DNA from: Streptomyces katrae
Lineage (GTDB): Bacteria > Actinomycetota > Actinomycetes > Streptomycetales > Streptomycetaceae
DNA: 64,000 nt
Assembly: GCF_002028425.1 (NCBI RefSeq)
Contig: NZ_CP020042.1
Location: 7,105,560 to 7,169,559 of the forward strand
Direction of reading: 5' to 3'
The notes beneath the pieces are model-generated. The model was not told the origin of the DNA, made no database searches, and was given only the letters and a program-made list of their open reading frames with translations. Position 1 is the stretch's first letter. Each line of letters opens with the position of its first letter. Positions 36,244 through 44,510 of the stretch are shown in pieces. A program made the position numbers and the translations under genes.

Positions 36244-37335
36244 ATGAACGGCGTTCTGAGACTGCTGACCGTCCTGGGCGGCTCCGTCCTGATCACCTTC
36301 GCGGCCGGCCGCCTCGCCGACCTGCTGCTCAGGCGCGCGGACGCCCGCCACCCCGAGACCCCCCTGTGGAGCCTGCTGCGCCGCTGCGTCCTGCCCCTGC
36401 GGCTCCTGCTGCTGGCCGCCCTGCTGCGCGGCTCGTACCGGCAGATCGCATGGGAGCCCCTGCGGACGCACGAGGCCGCCGTGGGCAGGACCCTGTCGCT
36501 GGTGACGATCGGCGCGGGGGCCTGGTGCGTCGTGCTCGTCACCTCGGCGGTGGTGGAGTCCTCGTACGCCCGCTACGCCGCCGGCACCCGCGACCCGTCG
36601 CGGCTGCGCCGCGTCCGCACCCAGGTGACCCTCATCATGAGGATCGTCACCGCCCTCGTCGCACTGGTCGCGGCGGCCGCGATGCTGCTCACCTTCCCCG
36701 ACTTCCGGGCCGTCGGCACCTCGGTGCTGGCCTCCGCGGGCATCATCGGCATCGTCGCCGGTGTCGCCGCCCAGTCCACCCTCGGCAACCTCTTCGCCGG
36801 GTTCCAGATTGCCTTCGGCGACCTGGTGCGCATCGGCGACACCGTCGTCGTCGACGGGGAGTGGGGCGTGGTCGAGGAGGTCACCCTCACCTTCCTCGCC
36901 GTACGCACCTGGGACGAGCGCCGCATCACCATGCCCGTCTCCTACTTCACCGGCAAACCGTTCGAGAACTGGTCCCGCGGCGGGATCCAGATGACCGGCA
37001 CCGTGTTCCTGCACTGCGACCACAGCGCCCCCGTGCCGCTGATCCGCGAACGGCTCAAGGAGATCCTCGACGGCTGCGAGGCCTGGGACGGACGCGGCTG
37101 GAACCTCGCGGTCACCGACACCACCCCCACCACCGTCGTCCTGCGGGCCATCGTCACCGCCAAGGACCCCGACGACCTGTGGACCGCCCGCTGCACGGTG
37201 CGCGAGCAACTCGTCGCCTGGATCGCCGAGAAGCACCCGTACGCCCTCCCGCGCGTCTCCACCTCCCCGGCCGTCCCCGCCCCGCAGGATCAGGCGGATT
37301 CCGCGCGGACGGAGGGGTTTCGCGCGCCGCGATGA
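36244..37335 (+). CDS. MscS-family mechanosensitive ion channel
   Basis: 363 residues after GAGGAG. Four to five membrane segments lie in the first 190 residues. The pore-lining helix and following loop are SVLASAGIIGIVAGVAAQSTLGNLFAGFQIAFGDLVRIGDTVVVDGEWGVVEEVTLTFLAVRTWDERRITMPVSYF (about 160-237), the MscS beta-domain signature. The C-terminal alpha/beta part (about 240-340) is cytoplasmic. It should open under membrane tension and release solutes during osmotic downshift. Single-gene unit. Confidence 0.88.
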   Translation: MNGVLRLLTVLGGSVLITFAAGRLADLLLRRADARHPETPLWSLLRRCVLPLRLLLLAALLRGSYRQIAWEPLRTHEAAVGRTLSLVTIGAGAWCVVLVTSAVVESSYARYAAGTRDPSRLRRVRTQVTLIMRIVTALVALVAAAAMLLTFPDFRAVGTSVLASAGIIGIVAGVAAQSTLGNLFAGFQIAFGDLVRIGDTVVVDGEWGVVEEVTLTFLAVRTWDERRITMPVSYFTGKPFENWSRGGIQMTGTVFLHCDHSAPVPLIRERLKEILDGCEAWDGRGWNLAVTDTTPTTVVLRAIVTAKDPDDLWTARCTVREQLVAWIAEKHPYALPRVSTSPAVPAPQDQADSARTEGFRAPR

Positions 37336-37487
37336 GGCCAGACGAGGGGAAGGCGGACCCGGGAGGGCCGACGGACGCCACGGCGCACGCGGCGATCCGG
37401 TCCACCCCCCTCCCCCCGATCCACCCGATCCACCCGAATCCAGCCATCCGCCCCATCCACCCCGTCATGCGGGAAAGGAGTAGACCC

Positions 37488-37775
37488 ATGTCGAACGTGT
37501 CACGGCTGCCGGGCCGAGCGGAGCACCACTGGGCATGGCAGGAACGCGCCGCCTGCCGCGACCTCGGACCGGACAGGTTCTTCCACCCGGCGGGGGAGCG
37601 CGGCGAGGACCGCGCCGAACGCGACGAGGCGGCCAGGGAGATATGCGCCCTGTGCCCGGTGCAGGTGGAGTGCCTGCGCCACGCCCTGCGGGTGCAGGAG
37701 CCCTACGGCGTGTGGGGCGGCCTGACCGAGGAGGAGCGCCGCCCGCTGTACGCCGGGGCGGCGGGGGCCAGGTAG
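37488..37775 (+). CDS. WhiB-family iron-sulfur transcription factor
   Basis: 95 residues with GAAAGGAG at 8 nt. The four cluster-ligating Cys are in RAACRDLG (C23), ICALCPVQVECLRHAL (C53, C56, C62); the G-V-W-G-G turn (YGVWGGLTEEERRPLY) and basic context are present. WhiB-like (Wbl) proteins bind a redox- or NO-sensitive [4Fe-4S] cluster and partner region 4 of the principal sigma factor. The 3' end overlaps the convergent glycosyltransferase gene by 73 nt. An upstream ATG at 37467 would add seven residues. Confidence 0.9.
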   Translation: MSNVSRLPGRAEHHWAWQERAACRDLGPDRFFHPAGERGEDRAERDEAAREICALCPVQVECLRHALRVQEPYGVWGGLTEEERRPLYAGAAGAR

Positions 37776-39226
37776 GCGCGGTACCCGGGCTGCCCAGGCG
37801 GTTCGGGCAGCCGGTGCGGGGCCCAGTGGCGGGCCCACGCCGGCGGCCGCAGCCGCCCGGGCAGCAGCAGCGCCGTCGGCCTGGTGCCGGACAGGGCGAC
37901 GAGTTCCCGGGCGGTGACGCTGCCGTCGTGGCCCCCGTACACCTGCCGGGCCGCGCATCCGGTGGCGTACGCGGCGCGCACCGCCTCCGTGCCGCTGAGC
38001 ACGCACGGCGGGCGCACGCCCAGCCGGCGCAGCTCCGCCGCGACCGCCGAGAACGCCACCCGGTCGGCGCGACTGCGGTCAGCCGCGGCATCGGCGATCC
38101 CGGCCTGCAGGACCAGATGGGCCACCAGGGCGGCGCACAGGGCGCCCAGGGCGAGCGGCCGGCCCCGGCCCAGGGCGAACAGCCGTGACAGGCCCAGGGC
38201 GACGGGCACGGCGAGCAGCGCGTAGGCGGGCAGCAGGAAGCGCGGAGCCGCGTAGCCGACCATCAGCAGGTACGGCACGGCCAGGGACACCGCGACGCCG
38301 GTGGCCAGGGCGGCCGGCGCCCACCGGCCGCCGCGCCGGGCGGCGACGAGCCCGCCCGCGGTCAGCGGCGGCAGGGCGAACCACCACAGGGCCGTGACGG
38401 GCCGGGTCGACGGCACGTCGCACGGCCGGCACAGCGTCCGCCCGTCGAGGGAGCGCAACTGGTCGGTGAAGGCGGGGTTCCAGCCCAGACCGCCCTGGAT
38501 CTCGCTCGCCCTCCGCAGCCGCGGCAGCAGCCCGCCGTAGTGCAGCTGCGCCTCGACGGCCCACTGCGCCCCGCCCGCGACGAGCCCGCCGAGCAGGACC
38601 GCCACGAGCAGGGCCCGCCGCCGGGGCGCGAGGGCCGGTGTCACGCAGAGCAGGGGCAGCACCAGCCACACCGCGTCACCCGGCCGCATGAGCGCCGTGA
38701 ACGCGACCCCCGCGACGATCCCGGCCGGCGCGAGGCGGTCCGCCGGATCGCGGGCCGCCCGGAGGAAGCAGCCGACGGTGAACAGCGCCCCGAAGGCCAC
38801 CCACAGGTTGGGCATGGCCTGCGGACCGTAGAACAGGGTCGTCCACAACCCGGCGAACAGCCCGCCCGCCAGGGCGAGCACGCGAACGGGAAGCAGCGGC
38901 CGCCACACCCACAGCGAGAGCAGCAGCCCGCCCGCCGCCAGTACCGCCAGCCAGACCCGCAGCACCGGCACGGAGGAGGTGACCGCGGCGACGGGGGCCA
39001 CCAGCCAGGTGATCCCGCGGGCGCGAGGGGCGCTGAAGAAGGCGGCCGGCGCCCGGCCGGACACCTGGCTGACGTACACCGTCTCGTCCCATCCCAGCCC
39101 GGTGCCCGGCACGACCAGCAGGAGCTGGCAGAGGGCGTACCCGGCGGCGACCGCCCCCAGCAGGCGCAGGTCCCGGAGCACGGCGGAGAGGGGAGCGGGC
39201 GGCTCGGCGAGGGTGCGGCGGGGCAT
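37703..39226 (-). CDS. Membrane glycosyltransferase-like protein (GT-C type)
   Basis: 507 residues with about eleven hydrophobic segments. The first extracytoplasmic loop after helix 1 has GLGWDETVYVSQVSG, with the D-E acid pair typical of GT-C polyprenyl-phosphate mannosyl- and arabinosyltransferases. Later come MPNLWVAFGALFTVGCF and LMVGYAAPRFLLPAYALLAVP, the latter shared with GT39/GT87-type proteins. The C-terminal 110 residues are extracytoplasmic with Cys in PPCVLSGTEA and ATGCAARQVYGG. Probably adds a sugar to a surface glycan or lipid; donor and acceptor unknown. The gene overlaps whiB by 73 nt. Confidence 0.72.
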   Translation of the reverse strand: MPRRTLAEPPAPLSAVLRDLRLLGAVAAGYALCQLLLVVPGTGLGWDETVYVSQVSGRAPAAFFSAPRARGITWLVAPVAAVTSSVPVLRVWLAVLAAGGLLLSLWVWRPLLPVRVLALAGGLFAGLWTTLFYGPQAMPNLWVAFGALFTVGCFLRAARDPADRLAPAGIVAGVAFTALMRPGDAVWLVLPLLCVTPALAPRRRALLVAVLLGGLVAGGAQWAVEAQLHYGGLLPRLRRASEIQGGLGWNPAFTDQLRSLDGRTLCRPCDVPSTRPVTALWWFALPPLTAGGLVAARRGGRWAPAALATGVAVSLAVPYLLMVGYAAPRFLLPAYALLAVPVALGLSRLFALGRGRPLALGALCAALVAHLVLQAGIADAAADRSRADRVAFSAVAAELRRLGVRPPCVLSGTEAVRAAYATGCAARQVYGGHDGSVTARELVALSGTRPTALLLPGRLRPPAWARHWAPHRLPEPPGQPGYRAYLAPAAPAYSGRRSSSVRPPHTP

Positions 39227-39313
39227 CGGCGGACCACCCTCCGGGGCCAAGGGGCGTGGGCCACCACCCTGCCCGGCCCGGACCGGCCCCGCCATCCGGC
39301 GCGGCAGCCGGCC

Positions 39314-39367
39314 GAATCGGCTGAATCGGCTGAATCGGCTGAATCGGCTGAACCGGCTGAACCGGCC
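39314..39367. repeat. 9-bp tandem repeat, six units
   Basis: Four exact copies of GAATCGGCT (39314-39349) followed by GAACCGGCT and GAACCGGCC. It lies directly beside the 19-bp hairpin array, in the gap between two minus-strand genes. Confidence 0.9.
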
Positions 39368-39462
39368 GGAGGCGGCCGTACCGCCTGGAGGCGGCCGTAC
39401 CGCCTGGAGGCGGCCGTACCGCCTGGAGGCGGCCGTACCGCCTGGAGGCGGCCGTACCGCCT
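39368..39462. repeat. 19-bp hairpin array, five exact units
   Basis: Five perfect copies of GGAGGCGGCCGTACCGCCT. Each unit contains the inverted repeat AGGCGG-CCGTA-CCGCCT, so the array can form five identical 6-bp hairpins in RNA or act as five phased binding sites. It sits 142-236 nt upstream of the membrane glycosyltransferase start and 34 nt downstream of the deacetylase stop, both on the minus strand. Confidence 0.93.
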
Positions 39463-39495
39463 GGAGGCGGCGAGGCGGCGAGGCGGCCGTGACGG

Positions 39496-40353
39496 TCAGG
39501 GCTCGGAGGCGTTCCAGTAGGCCCGGCCCGGTTCCGGGCGCCGGGGAGCGAACAGCTGAGAGACCGTCACGGGCGTCAGGCCGCGCCTGCGCAGCCCGTC
39601 GATGACGGCCGGGACGGCGGGCACCGTCCCGGGGTAGACGTCGTGCAGCAGGATGATCCCGTCGCGCTGCGCGCCCTGGAGCACCCGGTCGGCGATCACC
39701 CGGGGGTCGTGGTCGCGGTAGTCCTTCGCGGTCACGCTCCACAGGATCTCCGCGAGCCCGAGGGAGCGGCAGACCTCGGCCACCCGCGCGTCGGTCAGGC
39801 CCCGGGGCGGACGCATCAGGGTGGGGGTCCGGCCGGTGAGTTCCCTGACCCGGTCCTGGACGAGGACCAGCTCGCGGCGGATCCCCTGCGGCGAGGCCGA
39901 GGGCAGCAGGGCGTGCGTCCAGGTGTGGTTGCCCAGTTCGTGCCCCTCGACGGCCTCCCTCCGGACGAGTCCGGGACGGGCCTCGATGTTCTTGCCGAGC
40001 AGGAAGAACGTCGCGTGGACGTCCTTTTCCCGCAGCACGTCCAGCAGCTTCGCCGTGTCCGGCCCCGGCCCCGCGTCGAAGGTCAGGGCGACGCACGCGG
40101 TCCTGCGGCAGTCGACGGGCGCCGGCCGGGCGGGAACCGGTGGCCCCGTCGTGCCCACGGGGGAGCGGGGCGCCGGCTCGGCGGCCCGGGGGACCGGGGC
40201 GGGCGGCGCGCCCCCGCAGGCCCCCATCAGCAGGGCCGCGGCCAGACCGGTCAACGACCGTACGAGCCGTCCGGGACGGCGGGCTCCGCCACGGGAACCA
40301 CGACGGGATTCGCTACGGGCTTCGCTGCGGGAACCACTACGGGAATCGCTCAC
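39496..40353 (-). CDS. Lipoprotein polysaccharide deacetylase (NodB domain)
   Basis: 285 residues from a GTG. Residues 1-28 are Ser/Arg repeats, then a lipobox LLMGAC (C46). The NodB domain (about 86-270) has LTFDAGPGPDT, in which the second Asp of TFDDG is Ala (A94). It also has NHTWTH (H143 and H147, metal ligands), PPRGLTD, and ILLHDVYPGT (motif 5). Loss of the metal-binding Asp suggests altered or weak deacetylase activity, but related actinobacterial proteins also carry TFDAGP. It is anchored outside the membrane, and the 19-bp array lies just past its stop. Confidence 0.8.
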   Translation of the reverse strand: MSDSRSGSRSEARSESRRGSRGGARRPGRLVRSLTGLAAALLMGACGGAPPAPVPRAAEPAPRSPVGTTGPPVPARPAPVDCRRTACVALTFDAGPGPDTAKLLDVLREKDVHATFFLLGKNIEARPGLVRREAVEGHELGNHTWTHALLPSASPQGIRRELVLVQDRVRELTGRTPTLMRPPRGLTDARVAEVCRSLGLAEILWSVTAKDYRDHDPRVIADRVLQGAQRDGIILLHDVYPGTVPAVPAVIDGLRRRGLTPVTVSQLFAPRRPEPGRAYWNASEP

Positions 40354-40449
40354 TGCCCATCCGTACCCGCCCCGTACGGCCCCCGCTGGACGCCGTACGG
40401 GGGACGTCCGCCGCGTGATCACGGCCGCCGACGGGGAAGAGGCGAAAGT

Positions 40450-41679
40450 ATGCCCGACCTCGCACGGCCCTTCCGTCCCCTCCGCCGCCTCCCGCGCCGC
40501 CTGGCCGCCAGACGGCGGGACCCCGTGGTGGTGCAGAGCGTACGGTCCACCGGGGCCGCGGTCCTCTCGTACGTGGTTGCACTGCGGCTCAGCAACGAGC
40601 CCGCGCCGCTGACGGCCCCGCTCACCGCCCTGCTCGTCGTCCAGGTCACCCTGTACTCCACGCTCACCACCGGGGTGCGCCGCGTGAACTCGGTCGTGGC
40701 CGGGGTGCTGGTGGCGATCGGGTTCAGCGTGCTCGTCGGACTCACCTGGTGGAGCCTCGGGCTGGTCATCCTGGCCTCGCTGGTCGTCGGGCACCTGGTC
40801 AGGGTGGACGAGTTCATCCCCGAGGTGGCGATCAGCGCGATGCTCGTCCTCGGAGTCACCCGGGTGGCCGACACGGCCTGGGACCGGGTGCTGGAGACCC
40901 TGATCGGCGCGGTGGTCGGACTGGCCTTCAACCTCCTGTTCGCCCCGCCCGTCTGGGTGGAGCCCGCCAGCCGGGCGATCGACGACCTCGCCGCCCGCAT
41001 GGCCGCGCTGATGAACGGCATGGCCGACGAACTCACCGGGCGCACCACCGTCGCCGAGGCCGCGACCCGGCTGCACGAGGCCCGCCGGCTCGACAACGAC
41101 ATCGCCGGGGTGGACGCCGCGCTGCGCCAGGCGGAGGACAGCCTGCGCATGAACCCCCGCGTACGGGAGGGGCTGATGTTCCGGCTGGTCCTGCGCACGG
41201 GCCTGGACACGCTGGAGATCTGCGCGGTCGTGCTGCGCGTCTCGGCCCGGGCGCTCACCGACCTGGCGAAGGCCCGCACGGACGAGCCGCTGTTCTCCCC
41301 GCCGGTGACCCGCGCCCTGCAGGACCTGTTCGGGCACATGGCGCTCGCCGTCCACAGCTTCTCCCGGCTGATCACCGCCCAGGTCACCGCCAATGCCGAG
41401 GAGCAGGAGGACCGGCTCGCCCGCGAACTGCGCATGGCGCGCGAGGCCCGCGACCTGCTGGCCGGCCTGCTGCTGGAGCAGCTGCGCACCGCACCGGGGC
41501 AGTGGCAGCTGCACGGCGCCCTGCTCGCCGACGTCGACCGGGTGCTGGACGAACTCGACGTGGACAAGCGCTCCCAGCGCCTCATGGAGGAACTGGACCG
41601 CCACTCCCGCCTCCGCCGCGAGGGCGGCACCCGGGTGCACCGCGCCCTGCGCCGGGCACGCGGGGTCAGCGGTCCTTGA
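40450..41679 (+). CDS. FUSC/aromatic acid exporter-like membrane protein
   Basis: 409 residues. An N-terminal basic segment precedes four to six hydrophobic helices in residues 25-165 (TGAAVLSYVVALRLSNEPAPLTAPLTALLVVQVTLYSTLTTG, VLVAIGFSVLVGL, LVILASLVVGHLV, AISAMLVLGVTRVADTAWDRVLETLIGAVVGLAFNLLFAPPVWVEPA). A long cytoplasmic helical region (about 170-409) follows, with coiled-coil-like heptads. The layout matches the half-size FUSC/ArAE proteins. Function inferred only as an exporter or membrane scaffold. Overlaps the convergent serine-hydrolase remnant by 14 nt. Confidence 0.75.
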   Translation: MPDLARPFRPLRRLPRRLAARRRDPVVVQSVRSTGAAVLSYVVALRLSNEPAPLTAPLTALLVVQVTLYSTLTTGVRRVNSVVAGVLVAIGFSVLVGLTWWSLGLVILASLVVGHLVRVDEFIPEVAISAMLVLGVTRVADTAWDRVLETLIGAVVGLAFNLLFAPPVWVEPASRAIDDLAARMAALMNGMADELTGRTTVAEAATRLHEARRLDNDIAGVDAALRQAEDSLRMNPRVREGLMFRLVLRTGLDTLEICAVVLRVSARALTDLAKARTDEPLFSPPVTRALQDLFGHMALAVHSFSRLITAQVTANAEEQEDRLARELRMAREARDLLAGLLLEQLRTAPGQWQLHGALLADVDRVLDELDVDKRSQRLMEELDRHSRLRREGGTRVHRALRRARGVSGP

Positions 41680-41985
41680 GGAGCGCGCAGGCGAAGTCCT
41701 CCTGGACCGGGCGCAGCCGGGGAAGTTGGCGGTGTGGCCGTAGAGGATGCCGCACCGGGTCGTGTACTGGGAGATCGCCAGCCCGGCGGCGTTGTTGCCG
41801 GGTCCCGCGGGTTCGCAGGAGTCGCCGGGGCGGAAGGCCAGCTGGTCCTTGCGGGTCTTCTCCGGCAGCAGGGCGGGGCCGCCGTACGCCCGGATGAAGG
41901 CGGCCAGTTCCCGGGGGGTGGAGACCATGCCGCCGGAGGCCCACACTCCCGAGGCGCTGATGGCCTCGCTGACGTCCTCGGGTTG
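41666..41985 (-). pseudogene. Serine hydrolase (beta-lactamase family) C-terminal remnant
   Basis: One frame carries SASGVWASGGMVSTPRELAAFI, ALLPEKTRKDQLAF and TRCGILYGHTANFPG, the C-terminal half of class C beta-lactamase/D-Ala-D-Ala carboxypeptidase-like hydrolases, including the H-T-G/A-N motif. The frame then shifts to RPVQEDFACALLKDR and the stop. The N-terminal half with the SxxK nucleophile is absent and a stretch between NFPG and the end is missing. Dead gene. Confidence 0.7.
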
Positions 41986-42444
41986 GGCGGGCGCAGCCGG
42001 CCGGCGGCGCGCAGGGCCGGGAGCCGGTCGGCAGACACGGGCTTCCCCGCGCCGGGCGTGTCGCGCCCCCGTCCGGATCCGGAAGGCAGGGCTCGGGAAA
42101 GCGGGTCCGGCGGCCCCGCCGACGCCGGCCGGGCGGGTGGGCGCGGTCCGTGGCAGAGCAGGCCGAACCCCCGGGACCACCCCCGGCAGGGCGGCGTCAC
42201 GCGCGCTCCCGGGCGGTTCCCCGGCCGTGATGTGCCGCCCGAGCCCGCGCAGGACCGCGCGGTGCGTGCCGGCGGCGGTCCCGGCGAGGAGCGCCGGCGG
42301 CGGGGGAGGGGCGGAGCCCGAGGCGTCCGCGGGGTGCGGCGGGTGCCCGGTCAGGGCCGCCGCCAGGGAGGCCGCTCGCGGCGCCCCATCGGCGAACCGG
42401 GCGCCACAGCGGCCGGAGCGGCCCGGTGCCCCGGGGGTCGGGGG
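41986..42444. other. Gene-poor region beside the hydrolase remnant
   Basis: Long open frames exist on both strands but show compositional, not protein-like, sequence (Arg/Pro/Gly-rich in every frame). I see no motif. It may be further decayed coding DNA continuous with the hydrolase remnant. Confidence 0.4.
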
Positions 42445-42921
42445 CTACGAGAGCGGTACCCCGGCGCGCAGGAACCAGAGCCCGCCCAGCCGGCCGTCCT
42501 TGTCGAACGTGACGCGGAACTCACCGGGCTGCTTCGCCATCCGCAGGGGCACGCTCACCACCGTCCCGGCCCCCACCACGGTCTGGCGGGGCTCCCCGTG
42601 CGACAGGTAGCGCCCGAACTCGAGCTGGTAGGCGTCCCAGGACTTGCGCAGCGCCTCCGGGGACACCTGCCCGCGCAGCGCCGTGTCGAACCGGGCCCAG
42701 ACGGCGTCGAAGTCCCCGCGCACCACCTCGTCGAGGGTGTCGAGGGCCGGCTGGGTGAAGGAGTCGCGGGCGGGCACCGTCATCTCCGGGGCGGACGCGA
42801 CGGGGCGCGCCGGCGCCACCGCCGCGGCGGAGCCGTCCGCGACGACGCACAACGCCGCCGCGGCGGCCACGGCGGCGACCCCGCTCCGGACGGACACGAT
42901 CCTGCGACGGGTCACGGCCAT
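42445..42921 (-). CDS. Secreted DUF3887-like protein
   Basis: 158 residues with GAAGGAG before the ATG. The signal peptide ends near residue 34 (VAAVAAAAALCVVADGSAA). The mature domain, TLDEVVRGDFDAVWARFDTALRGQVSPEALRKSWDAYQLEFG then VSVPLRMAKQPGEFRVTFDKDGRLGGLWFL, matches the DUF3887/NTF2-like layout, a small cone-shaped fold often attached to alpha/beta hydrolases. Here it stands alone and exported. The 22-bp array lies 89-528 nt upstream of the start. Confidence 0.8.
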   Translation of the reverse strand: MAVTRRRIVSVRSGVAAVAAAAALCVVADGSAAAVAPARPVASAPEMTVPARDSFTQPALDTLDEVVRGDFDAVWARFDTALRGQVSPEALRKSWDAYQLEFGRYLSHGEPRQTVVGAGTVVSVPLRMAKQPGEFRVTFDKDGRLGGLWFLRAGVPLS

Positions 42922-43009
42922 GGCCTGCTCCTTCCGCAGTACGGCGAGGGCGGCGGGAGCGCCGCGGCGCGCGGCCCTCCGCCACCCTTTCAGGCTAGGA
43001 CGCCCCCGA

Positions 43010-43449
43010 ACCGCCCGCACGCCGGCCCGGGACCGCCCGCGCACCGGCCCCGAACCGCCCGCGCATCGGCCCGGGACCGCCTGCGCATCGGTCCCGAACT
43101 GCCCGCGCATCGGCCCGGGACCGCCTGCGCATTGGCCCGGAACCGGCCGCGCATCGGCCGGGGACTGCCTGCGCATTGGCCCCGAACTGCCCGCGCATCG
43201 GCCCGGGGATCGTGCGCGCATCGCCCCCGAACTGCCCGCGCATTGCCCCCGAACCGCCCGCGCACCGGCCCCGACCGCCCGCGCATCGGTCCCGAACTGC
43301 CCGCGCATCGGCCGGGGACTGCCTGCGCATTGGCCCCGAACTGCCCGCGCATCGGCCGGGGACCGTCCGCGCACCGGCCCCGAACCGCCCGCGCATCGCC
43401 CCCGAACCGCCCGCGCACCGGCCCCGGACCGCCCGGGCGTCGTGCCGGG
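43010..43449. repeat. 22-bp minisatellite, 20 units
   Basis: About 20 head-to-tail units of 22 bp (one unit is 21 and one 23), core GCCCGCGCATCGGCC, with no spacers. Variants alternate at the unit end (CCGGG or GGGG versus CCCGA), giving a partial 44-bp higher-order period. The array fills most of the gap between the MerR-HEAT gene stop and the DUF3887-type gene start, both on the minus strand. Confidence 0.93.
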
Positions 43450-43477
43450 ACCCCGGCCCGGGAGGTGGCGACGCCCC

Positions 43478-44479
43478 TCACGTGCCGCGCAGTTGCAGCA
43501 GGTACGCCGCCGTGCGGGCGACGGTGGGGTCCTCGTCCCGGGACAGGTCCGACAGGCCCCGCGCCGCCGCCCCTCCCGGGATGCCGGCGAGGGCCTGCAC
43601 CAGCCGAAGCCGGGCGGGCGCTGCGGCCGGGCCGTGACCGAGGCGGTCGAGGAGCCCGGCGGCGATCCGGTCCGCCGACGCCGGATCACCGGCCAGCGCG
43701 CCCAACGCATCGGCGGCGTCCACGTCGTTCGCCCCCTCGACGACCATGTCGGTGAGCGCCGGGACGGCCCGCGCCACCCCCCGTAGCCCCAGTGCCAGGG
43801 CCGCGGCCCGGCGCACCCCGGCGTCGCCGTCCTTCAGCCCCTCCTCCAGCAGCGCGGTCGCCTCCGGGACGGGGAGCTCCGCGAGGGCCCGTACGGCGCG
43901 TCCCCTCACCTCCGCCGCCGCCGACCGCAGACCCTCCGCGAGCGGCCCGACCGCGGCGCCGCCGGCCCGGGCCAGCGCCCACCGCAGGGCGCCGGCGACA
44001 TTCGGCTCCGTCTCGCCCAACGCCGCCTCGGCCAGGGCCTCCACCGGCGCCGGGCCCCCGTCGGCCGCGCCCAGGGCGGCCCGCTGGCGCTCCCCGGCGC
44101 TGGGCGACCGGAGGGCCTGCAGGAGCGCGACGGCCCGCAGCACCTCGTCCCAGCCGGCGGGCTCCGCCGCACCGATCCGCTCGAGGCGCGTCAGCAGCCG
44201 GGTCTCGGCCGCGATCCGCTCGCGCAGCTGCCCGGCCAGGTCGTCGATGAGCCCGGCGGGAGTGAAACCCGGATCGTCCAGCGCCCGCGCGACGTCGCGC
44301 AGCCCGAGGCCCAGCGACCGCAGGCTCTCGATGTGGAAGATCCGCCGGACGTCCTCGCCGGAGTACTCCCGGTAGCCCGCGCCGGAACGGCCGGCCGGCC
44401 GCAGCAGGCCAAGTGACTCGTAGTGCCGGAGCATCCGGGCGCTGACCCCCGACCGCCGTGCCACCTCACCGATCAGCAC
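43478..44479 (-). CDS. MerR family regulator fused to HEAT repeats
   Basis: 333 residues from a GTG. Residues 1-70 are a MerR DNA-binding domain: IGEVARRSGVSARMLRHYESLGLLRP, GYREYSGEDVRRI. A coiled-coil helix follows. From about residue 150 to the end come HEAT/armadillo-like helical pairs such as PVEALAEAALGETEPNVAGALRWALARAG, then VRGRAVRALAELPVPEATALLEEGL, then DGDAGVRRAAALALGLRGVARAVPALTDMV. The HEAT solenoid replaces the usual ligand domain, so signals may be proteins. It follows the HEAT gene by 31 nt on the same strand, probably one operon. Confidence 0.82.
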   Translation of the reverse strand: MLIGEVARRSGVSARMLRHYESLGLLRPAGRSGAGYREYSGEDVRRIFHIESLRSLGLGLRDVARALDDPGFTPAGLIDDLAGQLRERIAAETRLLTRLERIGAAEPAGWDEVLRAVALLQALRSPSAGERQRAALGAADGGPAPVEALAEAALGETEPNVAGALRWALARAGGAAVGPLAEGLRSAAAEVRGRAVRALAELPVPEATALLEEGLKDGDAGVRRAAALALGLRGVARAVPALTDMVVEGANDVDAADALGALAGDPASADRIAAGLLDRLGHGPAAAPARLRLVQALAGIPGGAAARGLSDLSRDEDPTVARTAAYLLQLRGT

Positions 44480-44510
44480 TGCCCGTCCACTCCCTCCGGC
44501 CGTCCCCGCC

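Noticed and set aside
43010..43449. Repeat array considered as a CRISPR
   Set aside because: Units are 22 bp, contiguous and without unique spacers; no cas genes are nearby.
42990..43637. Long ORFs through the 22-bp array on both strands (Arg/Pro/Ala-rich repeats)
   Set aside because: All frames stay open because of base composition; the translations are simple repeats without start signals, and the unit length is not a multiple of 3 so each frame is equally repetitive.
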